Source: Opisthocomus hoazin (lineage: Eukaryota; Chordata; Aves; Opisthocomiformes; Opisthocomidae). Taken from it: a stretch of DNA of 64,000 nt. Both the position numbers and the translations under genes were made by a program. Shown in pieces: positions 34,726 through 46,954 of the stretch. The notes beneath the pieces are model-generated. The model was not told where the DNA came from and made no database searches. It saw nothing but the letters and a program-made list of their open reading frames with translations. Positions within the stretch are counted from its first letter, which is position 1. Each line of letters opens with the position of its first letter. Location: assembly GCF_030867145.1 (NCBI RefSeq), contig NC_134418.1:6816802-6880801 (forward strand), read 5' to 3'.

Positions 34726-37520
34726 TAGTAGTTGTTTCTGTTGAAAGCTTGCATCCGTGCGTGCCGCAGATGGCAACCTGCTGCAGCTGGAACAGGAGGA
34801 CGGGCCCCGCGCTGCTGGAACGGGCTTTGCTTTCCTGCTCGCTTGGCGCAGTGCACGTGAGGGTGCGGAGGTGAATACGCCGCTGGGGAGCGAGATGCTG
34901 CCTGAGGAGAGGAGGGGATTGAGCTCTCCCGAACCGAGTGGGTGATGGAGGCAGTGTCTCAACTGTTCACAGAGAGGGGGAAAAAGAAGGGATAATTCTT
35001 GCGCCATTAGAACTGGTTTTGCGTAAATGCATTTTCCTGGTTTACAGGCTTAAATTTTTGAAGTTGTACTCTCTGAAATCAGTTTAACAAGATGCTGGAT
35101 TCAAATCCTTCCGGGGATCACTGTACCGTGGTGTGACACTACGACTAGCGATTTCACCCGCTGTCACTCTGCAGCCTGGGGATAAGGCAGAAGTGGATTA
35201 CCAAGATTGTCCTCCTTGTGCCCTCCTTGTGCTGTTGGAGAACTCTCCTAGGGACTGGCTTGGCCCGCTGAAGCCAGAACGCTGCAGTGAATGTTGGGTC
35301 AAAACCAGAACCTTATCGAGCTCAACTGGGTTGAAACAGGAGACAGTTAATTGCGTCCTCTTCCCTTGGATTTCGCTGTTAGCATCAGCTATAAATACAC
35401 AGCTAAATGGCTGCGTTTGAAGCCTCCCTGGCTTCTCCACCAGTTCAGTGATTACTGGTGCAGCACGGGAAGCGAAGAGTGAGGGTTTTTTAACTCGCTG
35501 GGTATCTGGACTGGATGGAAGTAGCTGCCTGTTCCGAGGGCCCCGCAGCATCTCAGTACCAGAAATGGCAGACGTGTCCGCGCTGGGCGCGTCTGCGTGG
35601 TTGGGGATGTTACACTCGCCCTCAAAGGCGCGTGCAAATCCTACCCTGTGCAGTGCGTGCCCGCCCGCAAGAGCGCCTGGCCACGCTCAGCTCTTACCTG
35701 CCTGTGTCGGTGAGTCTCCTAGCGCTGGAGGCTGGGGTGTGCTGGCCCGGTCTTTGCTCCTTTGTGCTCCAGGGTTTGACTAAGAAAGACTTTTTCCCTA
35801 ACCAGAAAGGGTTTCTCTGAACTCAGGTCTTGCCTGCAAGCCCTCCTTTCCCTGCCTCTGGCAGGTCTGCTTGTTGTGCCCCACCAGTGGGCGAAGAGGA
35901 CGCTTCTCCAGGCTATGAAGTGTCCATCTGGGCTTCAACACCCCTATCAGCTCCAGGGCTATTTTACCAGCTCTTCAGAACCAGGCTACCCAGGGGGATT
36001 CACCTCCCATCTTATTTTCCTTCTTTAAGTCAGGTTTTAATTGTACTACACCTCCCTGTTCCGTCCCTGTCCTGCTGCCAGATGATGTTCTTCAGTCAAC
36101 TCGGACTGAATGGTCAGCTACGAGTGAAAGACCAAAGGCCTTTGGGCTAACGTGCATTTGCTCTCCGCTCACGTCCTGGAAGGGAATGCGATGAAGGCAG
36201 GCTTTTCTCAGCTCTGTACAGATGACAGCAGAAGCTTTGTCTGTGAGATCCCAGTCTTTACACGACAGCCCTGCTGACAGGAACATCTGATGGCTCACAA
36301 GACAGGTTTATTTGCCTTCTTTCAGTTTATCAACATCTAGAAACCAACTATCAGACTGTCTCACGTCTTCCCGTGGCCATGGAAATCGGTGTGTGCCTTC
36401 CGCCACCTTTTTTTGCAGAGGAACACCTGAACAGAGGGGCTGGCACAGCTGCTGGCTTAGAGCCCTGCAGAAGGGAGCGGTGGTCTCGGGCTCTGCTCTC
36501 TGTGCAGCACGGCAGCCCTAGCCTGTTCTTGCAGAAGATGTCACCTGTTCCTCAGCTCCCTCCCCACCATAGGTGCTGAAACACTGTTTCCTTGCCCTGT
36601 TTTAGCAATACAAACTGGGTGTCAGGAGAAAGAATCCTGTCCTCTCCACCTCTGTGCCCACCAGACCTAGAGGCTTCCCCCAGAACAAGGGCAGGATTGT
36701 GTAGTTATTGTCCTTACCGCTGCTGTGTTGTTATTGGAGACGTCGGAGCTGGGAGACGCCCACACCATGAAGAGTCGTCTGACAGGACTGCAGTGCTGCA
36801 ACCCCAGGTCACGGCTGTTTCTCCTACCAGGCTCTGGAGAGAGAACTTCTGACCCTCGTACCAGCGTCTTCAGTAGCTGAGCTGCTCCAGGCAGTAGCTA
36901 CTCGCTTTTTGCTCTGAGGACAGTCCTCTGCTACCTTTGAGCTGGAAGAGCAGACAGATTCAGGATTTTCCCTAACCCTCCATTTCTTTTATTTGTTAAC
37001 AAAGTGACGTTCTTCATCCCTCCAAGTGCCTCGCTCCAGTAGTTTTAGCGTTGAATGCTAGCCTGGCTGTCTTTCTGCTGTGTTTGCTCTGCTGCCCACG
37101 CTGCAGAAGTCTTGCGTGTCCCAGGTTAGCTGATCGAGTGCTCAGAAAAAGCTATTTTAGAAACCATCCCTGAAGCGTGCCATGTCCACAAAAAAATCGG
37201 TCTAAGAGCAGGCTCTGAGTGTGGTGACCTCTCCACCTAAGCCAGCCTGACGCCCCACCAGCACTGTGCCGGGGGAAGTGATGGCTGCTGTCTCAGCGAT
37301 CGCCAGCCCGCACATGACTCTGCTACAGAAAAGCTGTGGTCCCGGGGGTTCGGCTCCTGCTTTTACCCACTGTCATGATGCTGCAGAGACGCTGGGTACG
37401 GTCCTGGCTTTCCAGGGTAATCCTTCAGCGAGGTGCTCCGTGGCCTGCCTGCAGGGAGCCGGAGCTGCTTGATGCTGTGTGAAGTCCGGACAAGTTCTTG
37501 GGAGCGGTAAAAATAATCAT
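34726..37520. other. Intergenic stretch between convergent genes
   Basis: No supported gene. GC and CpG content rise just after the EIF2AK3 poly(A) site (about 34740-34960) and again near 35530-35760. Several open frames of 60-145 codons exist on both strands but resemble no known protein and overlap each other. Confidence 0.6.
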
Positions 37521-37524
37521 TCCT

Positions 37525-37530
37525 TTTATT
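37525..37530 (-). terminator. Candidate poly(A) signal of the amine receptor gene
   Basis: TTTATT on the + strand reads AATAAA on the minus strand, about 1 kb past the receptor stop codon. Other candidates lie at about 36989 and 36307, so the true end is uncertain. Confidence 0.3.
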
Positions 37531-38550
37531 ATCTTTTTTGTGTGTGTGTGGCTGTGTGGTGCAGCAATACTCTACAGCTACACTCGTGGCATGAAAGCAT
37601 AGACAGTGCAAAACGCGCAAGTAATAATTCCTCTTCCCATTCCCTCTTTGGCTGGTCTTGGCCATCTGTAGCCCCCTTTGAACTCCCTGGGCGCTCGGTG
37701 CTCTTGATGTGACAGAGAAATGTTGCAGCAAGTCTTGCTCGTCTCTTGGGGCTGCCACATCAGATATTCCCTTCCAGAATGAACAAGGGACCTTACAGAT
37801 CATTCACAGAGAGCCACTGAAGCAATGAGCTTAGTTTTTACAAACAGTAGCCACACTGTCTGTGCGCATCAAGTGTTTTTCCTACCTGTTCCCGCCTGCT
37901 GCTGGACCCGTCCTGTAGTGTTCAGCACCAAGTCTGAAACTGGAAAGCTCTGAACCTCTCAGAATTTCAGAAGCGAGTGAGTCGAACCCTGAGCCGCCCA
38001 GGCTGTGGAGAGCACAAGCTGCTGGAGCACGCGCTGCCTTTGTGGAGGAGTGACCTCTGGTCTTTGGCCACATCCAGCTTGCCAGCTCCCGTACACAGAC
38101 TGACACACGTGGAGTTACTAAAACCGGTCAGGTTTGTAATGTAAGCTGCAAGACAAGAACTACAGTGGCTTGGTAAGAAAGAAATACTGTCTCACCTAGG
38201 TTGTAGCTCACCAGGATGTACACAAAGACAAGTTCATATTATCATACTGATTTTTTTTTTCCCCAGAGGATTGATTGGGAATGAAGATTGAATTTGTCTT
38301 AAGACATGCTCATTAAAAAAATAATTACCCAGGAAGGAATTAGCTCCATGAGTTGTAACAAATTGCCCCTAAAATATCAAAGTTCCTCATTTGTAAAACT
38401 GGAAGATGAAGAAATGCATCTTTGTCGTTTGCGCTGAGCTGTAATATTCCAGCCTCTCCTTCCCCTATTTTCCTACCCGTTAATCTCCCATCAGGGTGTG
38501 CTCCGGCACCTTCTATACCACCACTTCCAGCATCTGCTCCTCCATCTCTA

Positions 38551-39226
38551 TTACTTGGGTTTGCCCTTCAGGACACCGTTGGGCACCGGCACTGTAATGC
38601 TATATTCTAGGTCTGGAGCAGTCTTGGAAAAGGTGGCTATGGAAACTATGTCCTCTCCAATGTCCACCTGAGACCTGTGCCTGCAAACGAGCAGCTTCTT
38701 CAGGGCCCGTTGGAAGTCCCGGTTCAGGAAAGCATAGAGCATTGGGTTGATGGTGGAGTTGCAATACCCTAACCAAGTGATGATCTTAAAGGTGTCAACC
38801 AAGACCGTGCTGGTGGAGTCGGTGCCTCTGGCAGCGAGCCAGACATTCAGGACAAAGTACGGCAGCCAGCACAGCACAAAGACCGAAATGATGATGCTGA
38901 TGGTCCGCGTGGCCTTGTTCTCCAGCTGCAGATGGTTCTGCCGCTTGCTGTTGGGGTGGTAGTGAATATCCAGGGTCTGAGACATGATACGAGTGGCCTT
39001 GAGCCGTGAAGCTCGGTAGATGAAGAAGTACATGCTGCACATGACCATGAAGGGGACAAAAAATGCCAGAGCAGAAGCCACAATGGCAAAAATCCAGTTG
39101 GTGACGAAGATGCATTCTCTGCCTGCATCAAAGTCCACGCCGGGGATCTCGTTCCAGCCTTGCATGACGGGAAGGAAAGAAATGAGGGAGGAGTATACCC
39201 AGACCATGCAGGTCATCACAATGCAT
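38551..39226 (-). CDS. Amine receptor coding exon 3 (TM4-TM7, C-tail, stop)
   Basis: 676 nt from acceptor CTTATCGCAG (minus strand, above 39226) to the stop at 38551-38553. It encodes TM4 ([18 protein letters not shown]), TM5, a moderate third loop with [13 protein letters not shown]6 ([14 protein letters not shown]), TM7 and a tail ending VLKGKPK. The frame stays open upstream of the acceptor but loses receptor similarity there. Confidence 0.95.
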
Positions 39227-42200
39227 CTGCGATAAGAAGAGATGGGGAGGGGAGAGAGGGTCTGAGTTATTTTGAGTTGAGAACATCCAGTACAATTCAA
39301 TCCCCACGGTAACCCATGTGGGATATCACCGCTTAGCAGTCCCATGGGGCTTGGAGAAGTGGCCAAGCAGGGAAACAACTGGGGTACAACAAGTCCATGT
39401 GTGAATATCTCTAACGGCTGGGCAATTGGGTCTGTGTTTACAGAATTGGGGTCAGCGTAAGTGATGCTCAGAGCTGGCTGAAGAAAGAGGAGGAAAGGTT
39501 TTACAGAGGATTTTTGTTAATATTTAAAAACAACAGCATGTAGATTTTTCTATCTGGTTTCAGGTTTAATATCTGCCCATTATCTTATCCTCTGAGGAGT
39601 AGTAGTTGTGGAGCTGATGGACACTAGGTCCTCAGCACCGCTGCAGTGCTTGCTCTGTGACAGGGCGTGCTGCGCAGCCCCCTCCTCATTTTGGTGACTG
39701 CCCGCGCTCCACAAATCCTACACAGCAAGAGTTCCAGTGGGAAAAACATCCCCAAAAGAGCCTGAACCCACCTGGTAAAGCACCCCAGAGCTGTAGCATC
39801 CTCTCTGCCCACCCTCAGCCAGCCTTCCCCACCCTGCAGCCCTCATTTCAATGTTTCACATGAAACCAAGACAGGAGCTTAGAAACTCGTCCTGTTTTCT
39901 CTGCATTTCCCCCGTGAATATCACTTCAGAAAACATTGTGAGTTTAAGAGAGGGAAGACTACTGTTACTGCATTCTTTTTTGGTAGCACGTTTGGTCCCA
40001 AGTCAATATAGACCATGGCCAAGTAAAAATTTGTGGGACCCCGAAGTGAGGAGCAACTCACCTGCCACGGGACATCCTCCTTGAATAATGGTATGGGGTC
40101 ACCACGGAGCAGTATCTGTCCAGGCTAATGAAGCACAACGTGACGATGGAAGCAGTGCAGAACATGACGTCAAAGGAGATCCAGACTTTGCAGAACAGCT
40201 TCCCAAACAACCACATCCCCGTCACCTCGTAAATGATACTGCCAGAGAAAATGGGTAGACACCAAAGCTAGAAGAGTTGATTTCATGGATTTCTTCAACA
40301 TTCCACTGAGGTAACATCATATTTTAATGTGGAGGTACTAAAGATGGGTGAGCAGTGTAGGGAGGTTCAGACAGGAGGGATTCATCCTCAAAGTGCAACC
40401 CATGGTAATAACCCACAGATGGGGCATGGCTGAAGAAGACCAAACCTGTGCTTCTTGCCTGTGCTCTGAGTGCCTTTAGAGAGGTTCTTTACCCCTTAAA
40501 GCTCCCCAAATTTACATGTGCACAGATTTGTTTATCCCAGTGTTTCCAGTGCTCTGTGGAGTATGCACTTTCATGATTTCTCCCCAGTTCCTGGGCATGG
40601 AAGATGCTCCCTCCTCCAAGAAGCTTGCTTTTCATCTGGTCTCATGCCTCAAGACTGAAGGATTTCGAATCTTGAGTAAAATAAAATGAAAATCCTAGGA
40701 GGAAGCCTAAGAAGCTTGTATATCATGTTGCTCAAAGACGCTTCAACAAGGTAAAAACACCAGCAAAAAGCAGACATTATGCCAAAATTATGCCTAACAA
40801 AGTCAAGAGGAGCCTGTAAGAAGTGAGCAGCAAAGGAAGGAACATATGGCAGCTGTAGGAAGGCTGATGCATGTTTCTATAGCATTCAATTAGCTGCCAT
40901 TTGCTTCCCCTTTCTTTCCCCAGCTTTCTGCAACTCCTGGGGTGCTGCTGAAATAACCATTGTGTGCGAATTCGATGTGAAAAGCTGAGGAACTACCAAA
41001 GCTTTAATTATCCTCTAACTTCACAGCTTGCTGGTCAAATACGGTGAAAGTAGGGCTGCTACGCTGCAGTGCGCCCAGGTGGGCTCTGCCATCCAGCAAG
41101 GGCAGAAAGAGTCAACTTCATGTCAGAGGAGTCAGAAACCAACCCCTGCTCTGCATCTCATTAGCAACAATACACTAAAAAGGTTTTACGAAGGTTGTTT
41201 TAGAGCACAACTAGTGTAAGTGTGCATAGTGCTGGCTGAAGGGCCCCAGCCCTCGTCGGCTTTTTGTTATGCAGGATGCTATGCAAAAATTCAAGCAAAC
41301 TTTACTCTACAGCAGAATCTGTCCCTACACCGCGGTGTCCTCCACGTGAGCAGCATGGAAGGTCCCACTGTGCACATATGGAAAGGTTTCATGGCTCTTT
41401 TCTACATGGGGAAATGAGACATATAGAAGTTGAAGCATGGGTCCAGTAATGGACTTGGGTGTCTTGGTGCCACTCTTCAGAAGTCCTCCTTATCTCCAGA
41501 GATGCTCCAAAGCCTGTGTTGTGAGCACCATGGCCTTCCAGAAGCAGACCATGCTGCTGTCATGAACAACCCTGCACACAGATCCCAGCTGAGCAGGCAT
41601 CTAGCTTTTGTTGGCACCCATCTGGTGGGATGTGTCTGATCTAGCAGATGACTTTGCTCTGGTGAGACCCCACCTGGAGTCCTGCATCCAGCTCTGGAGC
41701 CCTCAGCACAGGACAGAGCTGGAGCTGTTGGACTGGGGCCAGAGGAGACCACAGCAATGATCTGAGGGCTGGAACCCCTCTGCTGGGAGGAAAGGCTGGG
41801 AGAGCTGGGGCTGTTCAGCCTGAAGGAGAGGAGGGTCCGGGGAGACCTTATTGCGGCCTTTCAGTACCCAAGGGGGGCCTACAGGAAAGCTGGAGAGGGA
41901 CTTTTTCCAAGGGCATGTAGCGATAGAACAAGAGGGAATGGCTTGAAACTAAAAGAGGGCAGATTTAGATAGATATAAGAAAGAAATTCTTCACTGTGAG
42001 GGTGGTGAGGCACTGGCACAGGTTGCCCAGAGAAGCTGTGGCTGCCCCCTCCCTGGCAGGGTTCAAGGCCAGGCTGGATGGGGCTCTGAGCAGCCTGGTC
42101 TGGTGGAAGGTATTCCTGCCCGTGGCAAGCACATTGGAACTAGATGATCTAAAGGTCCCTTCCAATCCAAACCATTCCATGATTCTGTGATTCTATGTTC

Positions 42201-45200
42201 TCACAGCACAGGGTAGTGTTCCCTCTTCTCTGATGTAAAAGGTCTCTGCAGCTTGGAAGTGATGCTGGTTAAAAAGGAATAATAAAAGCCCAAAGAAACA
42301 CACAGTGTGAGCAGAAGTGAAGTCACCTCTATGTTTCACTTACGTTTGTAAAAGAAAAGAGTAGCTGGAAATACTGAGCCTGGAAACGACTGGCCTGGCT
42401 GGAGCACCCAGATGCCAAGCTAAGCACAGCTGAACGGCTTCTGCAAACAAGCCAAGCCGGGAGCAAAGCAGAAGTCTTACTCTTACAAAATTAAGGAATC
42501 AGGTGACAGCCTTGATTTCCCTTTCTATCACAAAACCACTTTTTCCTGTGCCAAACTGGTTCGTAAGGTCATTTCTTTTCCTTCTCTTTGGCGTGTGCTA
42601 ACACACACACCGAGAAGCAAACTGCAATTCAAAAGAGCAATATAGATATGAAGCTGAGACAGTGGGAAAGATGTGGACCAGCAGCCACTCCATCAGCAGG
42701 GCCAGTGGAGGGCTTGATGGAGCCGGCAGGGTCCGTTCCTCACCACGTGGCCCACCGAGAGCCGGCAAATCTTCACACTAGGCAACACCAGGACATTCAG
42801 GAGGGGCACAAAGCATCAGTCGTGCTCTGCTCTTCACTCCCTTTGTGGTTTGTTTTTTTTTTGCTGTTAAATAACACATCACTCTCCTAGGTGGGCTATA
42901 TTCTCTCTGGCTGCATAGCAAAGCCGTTGTTTTTCATGGAAATCCTTCTGCCCTACTAATTTCTGGACTGACTCTAATTTCTGGACTTCACAAAAAAATG
43001 GAAATGAGAATAAAAATAGCCCAGGGACTGGGATGAAAAACTCTAACTTCTGGAATTAACAAGAACATGGGAAGGAGAATAAAAACAGCCCAGGGAAATG
43101 CCCGGTAGTGGAAGAATTGTTGCTTTAGCTGATCTTTGGTGTCTGACACGTTGGTTTTTCCTTTCTAGGAGGCTGAAATGGTCTGCCACATTTTATTGCA
43201 GTGATCTCGTCCACGCAGTTGGAAACATCAGAGCTTCTCTTGGGAAAAATTAGTAGGTGCTACTGTTGACAGGAGCGCAGGCTCGCTTCTGCATCCCCTC
43301 TGGGCAGGGCAGGGGGAACCACGTTATTTTGCAGGCAAGCCCAGCTCGAGCCCTGCAGACTCCACCATTCCCAGTTGCAGCCCAGGCCCAGCCCAGTTTA
43401 GGCTGGTAGTTGGAAATGGGGAAGGAAGCCGATAGCCAGACTGCTGCAGCCACGTCAGCCACATCCTCACCCACACACCTGCTCGGAGCTGCTGGTGATC
43501 CTCAGGGAACAAGATCAGCCAACCTGGAGACCCTTCTCACCGCCGTCTGGCAAAGAGCCATTTCCACAATCCCACCTTTCTCCAACATAGGGCAAAATCC
43601 CCACTATCACCAATACAAATCTCCTGGTTAAGTCTCTACCCACTGACTTTAATAGGCCAGGGGAGGTTGGATCATCATCAACTAAGCTGCAATCCAAGCC
43701 CCTCGGGCAGATCTTTGTAGCACCAGTGGAGGGTAGGGACCGGTGAACACAGATGTACGATTCCAGAACCTGAACTTCAAAATTCACCAAGTTTAGAATT
43801 GAAATTGGCAGTAATATTTTTTAAAGGGCATCACTGACCGCTTTTTTTTCACCTGACACTATAAACTTATAACTCAGCTTGCAATTGCTTGTTGAGAAAA
43901 TATCTTTCAGTGCCAAATTCGAAAGCGTAGGAAGCCCTGTAAGAACTAAAGCACAAAGCGTGGAGAGTTCAGCTTCCTGGTACTGCTCCGAGAACACGAA
44001 ACAGAGTGCAGCCCCCTGATTTACACAGACCGACGGCCGTTTTGCAGCACACGACAGCCCAAGCCTACAAGTAAACTGGTTTCTGGTTTTGTTTCACTGT
44101 GTTTTAGCCAGGTAGTGAAGCTCCCGTAAATACAAACCTCAAGCAGGGAGAATTGCCCTCTGAAGTGCCTCTCCCTCCGTTAAATATAGGGGGAACCTAA
44201 ATTACCCTACTTATACTAAAACAAAATCCTGACCTTTACACACAGAGAGGGGAGATGGTCTTTGTCCCCATGCCAACACTTCCAGTTATCGACGTGCAGT
44301 GCAGTCAAGTAACAGGGGCAGAACAGTTCCCCCAAGTGCAGCGAATCCCATTTGTTATCCCACTGCAGACTGCAGATCTTCTAGACTGTTCTGTTTTGCC
44401 AGGTCACTGGCCTTCCCCACCAACTCCACCGGTACATTGCCTGAACCAGAAGGAGCAATGAAAATCCTGTGTTTCACCAAGAATATGCAGAATAACATCT
44501 CCACAACAGCCTTTCAAGTTCAGTAATATGAAATCATCCATTTTCTTACATGAGTAAGGATCCTTTTCACTTCTCCCTCCCACTACCAGAAAATGAAAGA
44601 TAAGGTTAAAGAAGTGTAAAATCAAAAGCACAGAATTGAATTGATTTCAATAGTCACTCCTGACTAAGAAAAATGAGGGAAAAACATACTCCATGGTTTG
44701 CTCTACCTTTGAAATGCTAGCTGGGTTGACGCAGCCATCGCACTTCATGCTGACGCACCAGTGGCGATCCTCATCTCGCATTCCCCAAACACTCAGAGCT
44801 TGCAAAATCATCCAGCAACCGTGTTGGCCCTGCGTGCAATGCAGAGCTGGTGCTGGAAGCAAGGACTCGTCACACTGGAGCCACCTGAAAAGCTGGACAT
44901 CCAGTTGAGACCAGCAGCCAGGGTCCCTGGGTAATCAACATGGAAACTACCCTTGGGAAGCCTCTCTCTGTTCGTTATAAGGGGACCCATTAGAAAGGGT
45001 AGGGAAACTGAGGCACAGAAGCACATACAATCACTGACTCACAGTTAAACTCTTTGGAAAGCCCAGCCCAAAGCACAGCACGTGAACTTCGAGCCAGCCC
45101 TGCTCGAAGAGCGGCCGCTGAGCTGGCAGAAATGACATTGCACACACACACAGCCGTCTGATCTTCTTACCTGAAGGGCATGACCAGACAAGCTACAAGG

Positions 45201-45442
45201 AAATCCGCCATGGCTAAGGACATGATAAACATATAGGTGACGGTGCGCAGCCGCTTCTCCACCACCGGGCAGATGAAGACTACTGTATTTCCCAGGAGCG
45301 TGATCAAGTCAATGAGGGTTAGTATCAGCCCAATGACCACCTCCTGGAGGCCAAGCCCTGCCAAGCTGCCATCTCCTTTCACAAAGGAGGAGGCAGCAGA
45401 GGAGAAATTAGAGAGCCAAGATCCATTTTTGTCCATCAGCAT
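38551..45442 (-). CDS. Biogenic-amine-type class A GPCR (5-HT4/octopamine-like), complete
   Basis: Three minus-strand exons (45442-45171, 40238-40062, 39226-38551) join in phase to 374 codons plus stop, with all seven membrane helices. Sequons N6 and N12 mark the extracellular end. Class A anchors are N52 (1.50, LLGNTV), D80 (2.50), C107 (3.25), D131-R132-Y133, C188 in loop 2, P208 (5.50), W270 and P272 in CWLPYF, and N310-P-M-L-Y314. Asp114 (3.32) is the amine-binding acid, and Trp301, Gly303 and Tyr304 in TM7 also fit amine receptors. Ser201 (5.43) is present but 5.46 is Ala. [12 protein letters not shown] matches the 5-HT4 TM4-loop 2 pattern. Cys331 may be palmitoylated. Start Met at 45442 (MLMDKNGS); a second Met at 45436 is possible. 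The ligand is unknown. I do not recognise a mammalian orthologue, so no symbol is given. Confidence 0.93.
40062..40238 (-). CDS. Amine receptor coding exon 2 (TM3 and DRY)
   Basis: 177 nt between acceptor CTCTGGCAG (minus strand, above 40238) and donor GTGAGT (below 40062). It encodes [18 protein letters not shown] with the amine-binding Asp, then [19 protein letters not shown]. It lacks its own Met, so it is easily missed. Confidence 0.94.
41641..42198 (+). mobile_element. CR1 LINE 3' fragment, about 560 bp
   Basis: + strand CR1 with the RT C-terminal region ([21 protein letters not shown] text in broken frames, then [14 protein letters not shown] and [14 protein letters not shown]). It ends in GGTCCCTTCCAATCC and ATTCTGTGATTCTATG. 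Several frameshifts and stops make it inactive. Confidence 0.93.
42972..43096 (+). repeat. Diverged tandem duplication, offset 69 bp
   Basis: CTCTAATTTCTGGA...GAGAATAAAAATAGCCCAGG (42972-43027) recurs as CTCTAACTTCTGGA...GAGAATAAAAACAGCCCAGG (43041-43096), with substitutions. A further partial copy of the first bases lies just upstream. Confidence 0.75.
45171..45442 (-). CDS. Amine receptor coding exon 1 (N-terminus, TM1-TM2)
   Basis: 272 nt coding, donor GTAAGA on the minus strand just below 45171. It encodes the glycosylatable N-terminus, TM1 and TM2, ending LVACLVMPF with a split Ser codon. A good acceptor (CTCTTTCAG) at 45460-45468 puts 17 nt of 5'UTR in this exon, so at least one upstream non-coding exon is expected. 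Confidence 0.92.
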
Positions 45443-45845
45443 CTTCCTACTATTAAAATCTGAAAGAGAAGAAAGGGAGAAAATAAATAAATAAGGACTT
45501 GGATGCACATGACTTGGAGGTCTATGAAAGGAGGTACAGAAAAAATGTTTATGCTTCATTTACTTCAAGAAAAATCCACACACCCTGCTGAGTCTGTGCC
45601 ATCACTGTCCCATGGTTATTACTCCATTAGAAGTGTCTGAAATCCTGAGGATGAGGATAAATGTGCAACATTGGCTGAAGTTCTTCCTGGCAATTCCCTC
45701 CTGTGAACAAAAAGTGCATCATCAGGTGAAGCATGGTACAAAAAAAAAACAAAACAAAAAAGCACTGAAAGCAGAGAGCAACCAGAATCCAAATTTAAAG
45801 CAGCTCAGCTAAATCCCACTGAACAGCATGCCACGTCCACAAAAT

Positions 45846-45917
45846 GTGGGGGTTGGAACCAGATGGTCTTTAAGGTCCCTTCCAACCCAAAGCATTCTAT
45901 GAGCCTGTGATTCTATA
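45846..45917 (+). mobile_element. CR1 3' tail
   Basis: Contains GGGGGTTGGAACCAGATGGT, then GGTCCCTTCCAACCC, and ends GTGATTCTAT. It is a short CR1 end in the receptor's 5' intron. Confidence 0.85.
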
Positions 45918-46559
45918 TTCCCATCATTGTCTTTGCCACCCACAGCCCAGGTGAAACTGCTCGCCTAGGCTGGCTGCTTTTGTAACTCACTGTTCAGCAC
46001 GTGCTCTGCCCTGGGTTGTCCTGGTACTTTTTTAGGTTGTGAGGTTAAGGGATTTTTACTACCACGGTGGGCAGCCCTGTCCTGCAGTATGAATGGCCGT
46101 GCAGAGCTGCCAGCAACCACGCAGGGAGCTTAAGGCAAGTGAGGCTGTCATTGAGGTGGCTCAGATGCAGCAGTGACCTCAGACTCACGTTGTTCTGTGC
46201 CCAGCTGGGAGAGGATGCTCCCAGCTCTGCAATGGGGGACTTTTCTGTCGAGGAAATTCATGTGCTTGTGTCCACAGCTCAGCTCAGCTCCCAGACTTTG
46301 ACTGAGCGGTGTCACAGGTGCCTGGGACGGTGGGAATGATGCGCTTCAGAAATCCCAGCAGCTGAAAATTCACTGATGTAGCTAACAGGAACACAAAGGC
46401 TAAACTTGCAGGGAACAGAATATTACACAAATATTTCCAGACATCAAATTGTTATATTTGAATACCACAATTTCTCCTGTGACTGGGTTCTGCTTCCACA
46501 GGTCAATCCCACATCCCCAGGGCATCACTTCTAAGCACAGCTGGAGAATGGGTCAGGAT

Positions 46560-46954
46560 AAATCTCGATGTAGTCCAGCACGCCTTACCTCACAGCAGCC
46601 AAACTTTGCCCCAGGGGGATTATAAGAACAAGGCAGCATATAGCAAAATTTCCCCAATGTCTGTTTTTCCTTCCAGCAGCCTATGATCCAGAATTATCTC
46701 TGAAGATGGTTTCAAGGACTTCTAGGTCACAAAGTTGTCCTGTCTCCCCTTTGGCTCATGCAAACTTTTAGCATCCATGACCTCCTACAGCAGTTCCACA
46801 GCTCAGCTGTGACCCGTGCAAAGGAACACCTCTTTTTGCTTACGCCTGTCACCAGCTAGTTTCATCTGATGCCCTCTGGTCCTTGTGTTGGGAAAGACAT
46901 CACGCAAGCAATCCCCATCCACTCTCCACATGCCGCTGGTGACCTCAGCACCGT
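46560..46954 (-). mobile_element. Old LINE fragment, ORF2 C-terminal end (CR1/L3-like)
   Basis: On the minus strand this reads FPNTRTRGHQMKLAG, then EVMDAKSLHEPK after frame breaks. It matches the C-terminus of ancient amniote CR1/L3-type ORF2, where N-T-R-x-R-G-H precedes the V-x-x-W-N-x-L-P block. Many stops are present. It appears to be the downstream half of the LINE seen at 48139-48800, separated from it by the LTR-tRNA insertion. Confidence 0.7.

Larger units (their letters stand above)
40239..45170 (-). other. Amine receptor intron between coding exons 1 and 2
   Basis: A 4.9 kb intron. It carries a CR1 copy at 41641-42198 (opposite strand to the gene) and a diverged tandem duplication at 42972-43096. 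No other gene is recognised. Confidence 0.8.

Noticed and set aside
34576..35007. 143-codon minus-strand frame across the EIF2AK3 3' end
   Set aside because: It crosses the antisense of the poly(A) signal and A-run, is low in complexity and matches no family I know.
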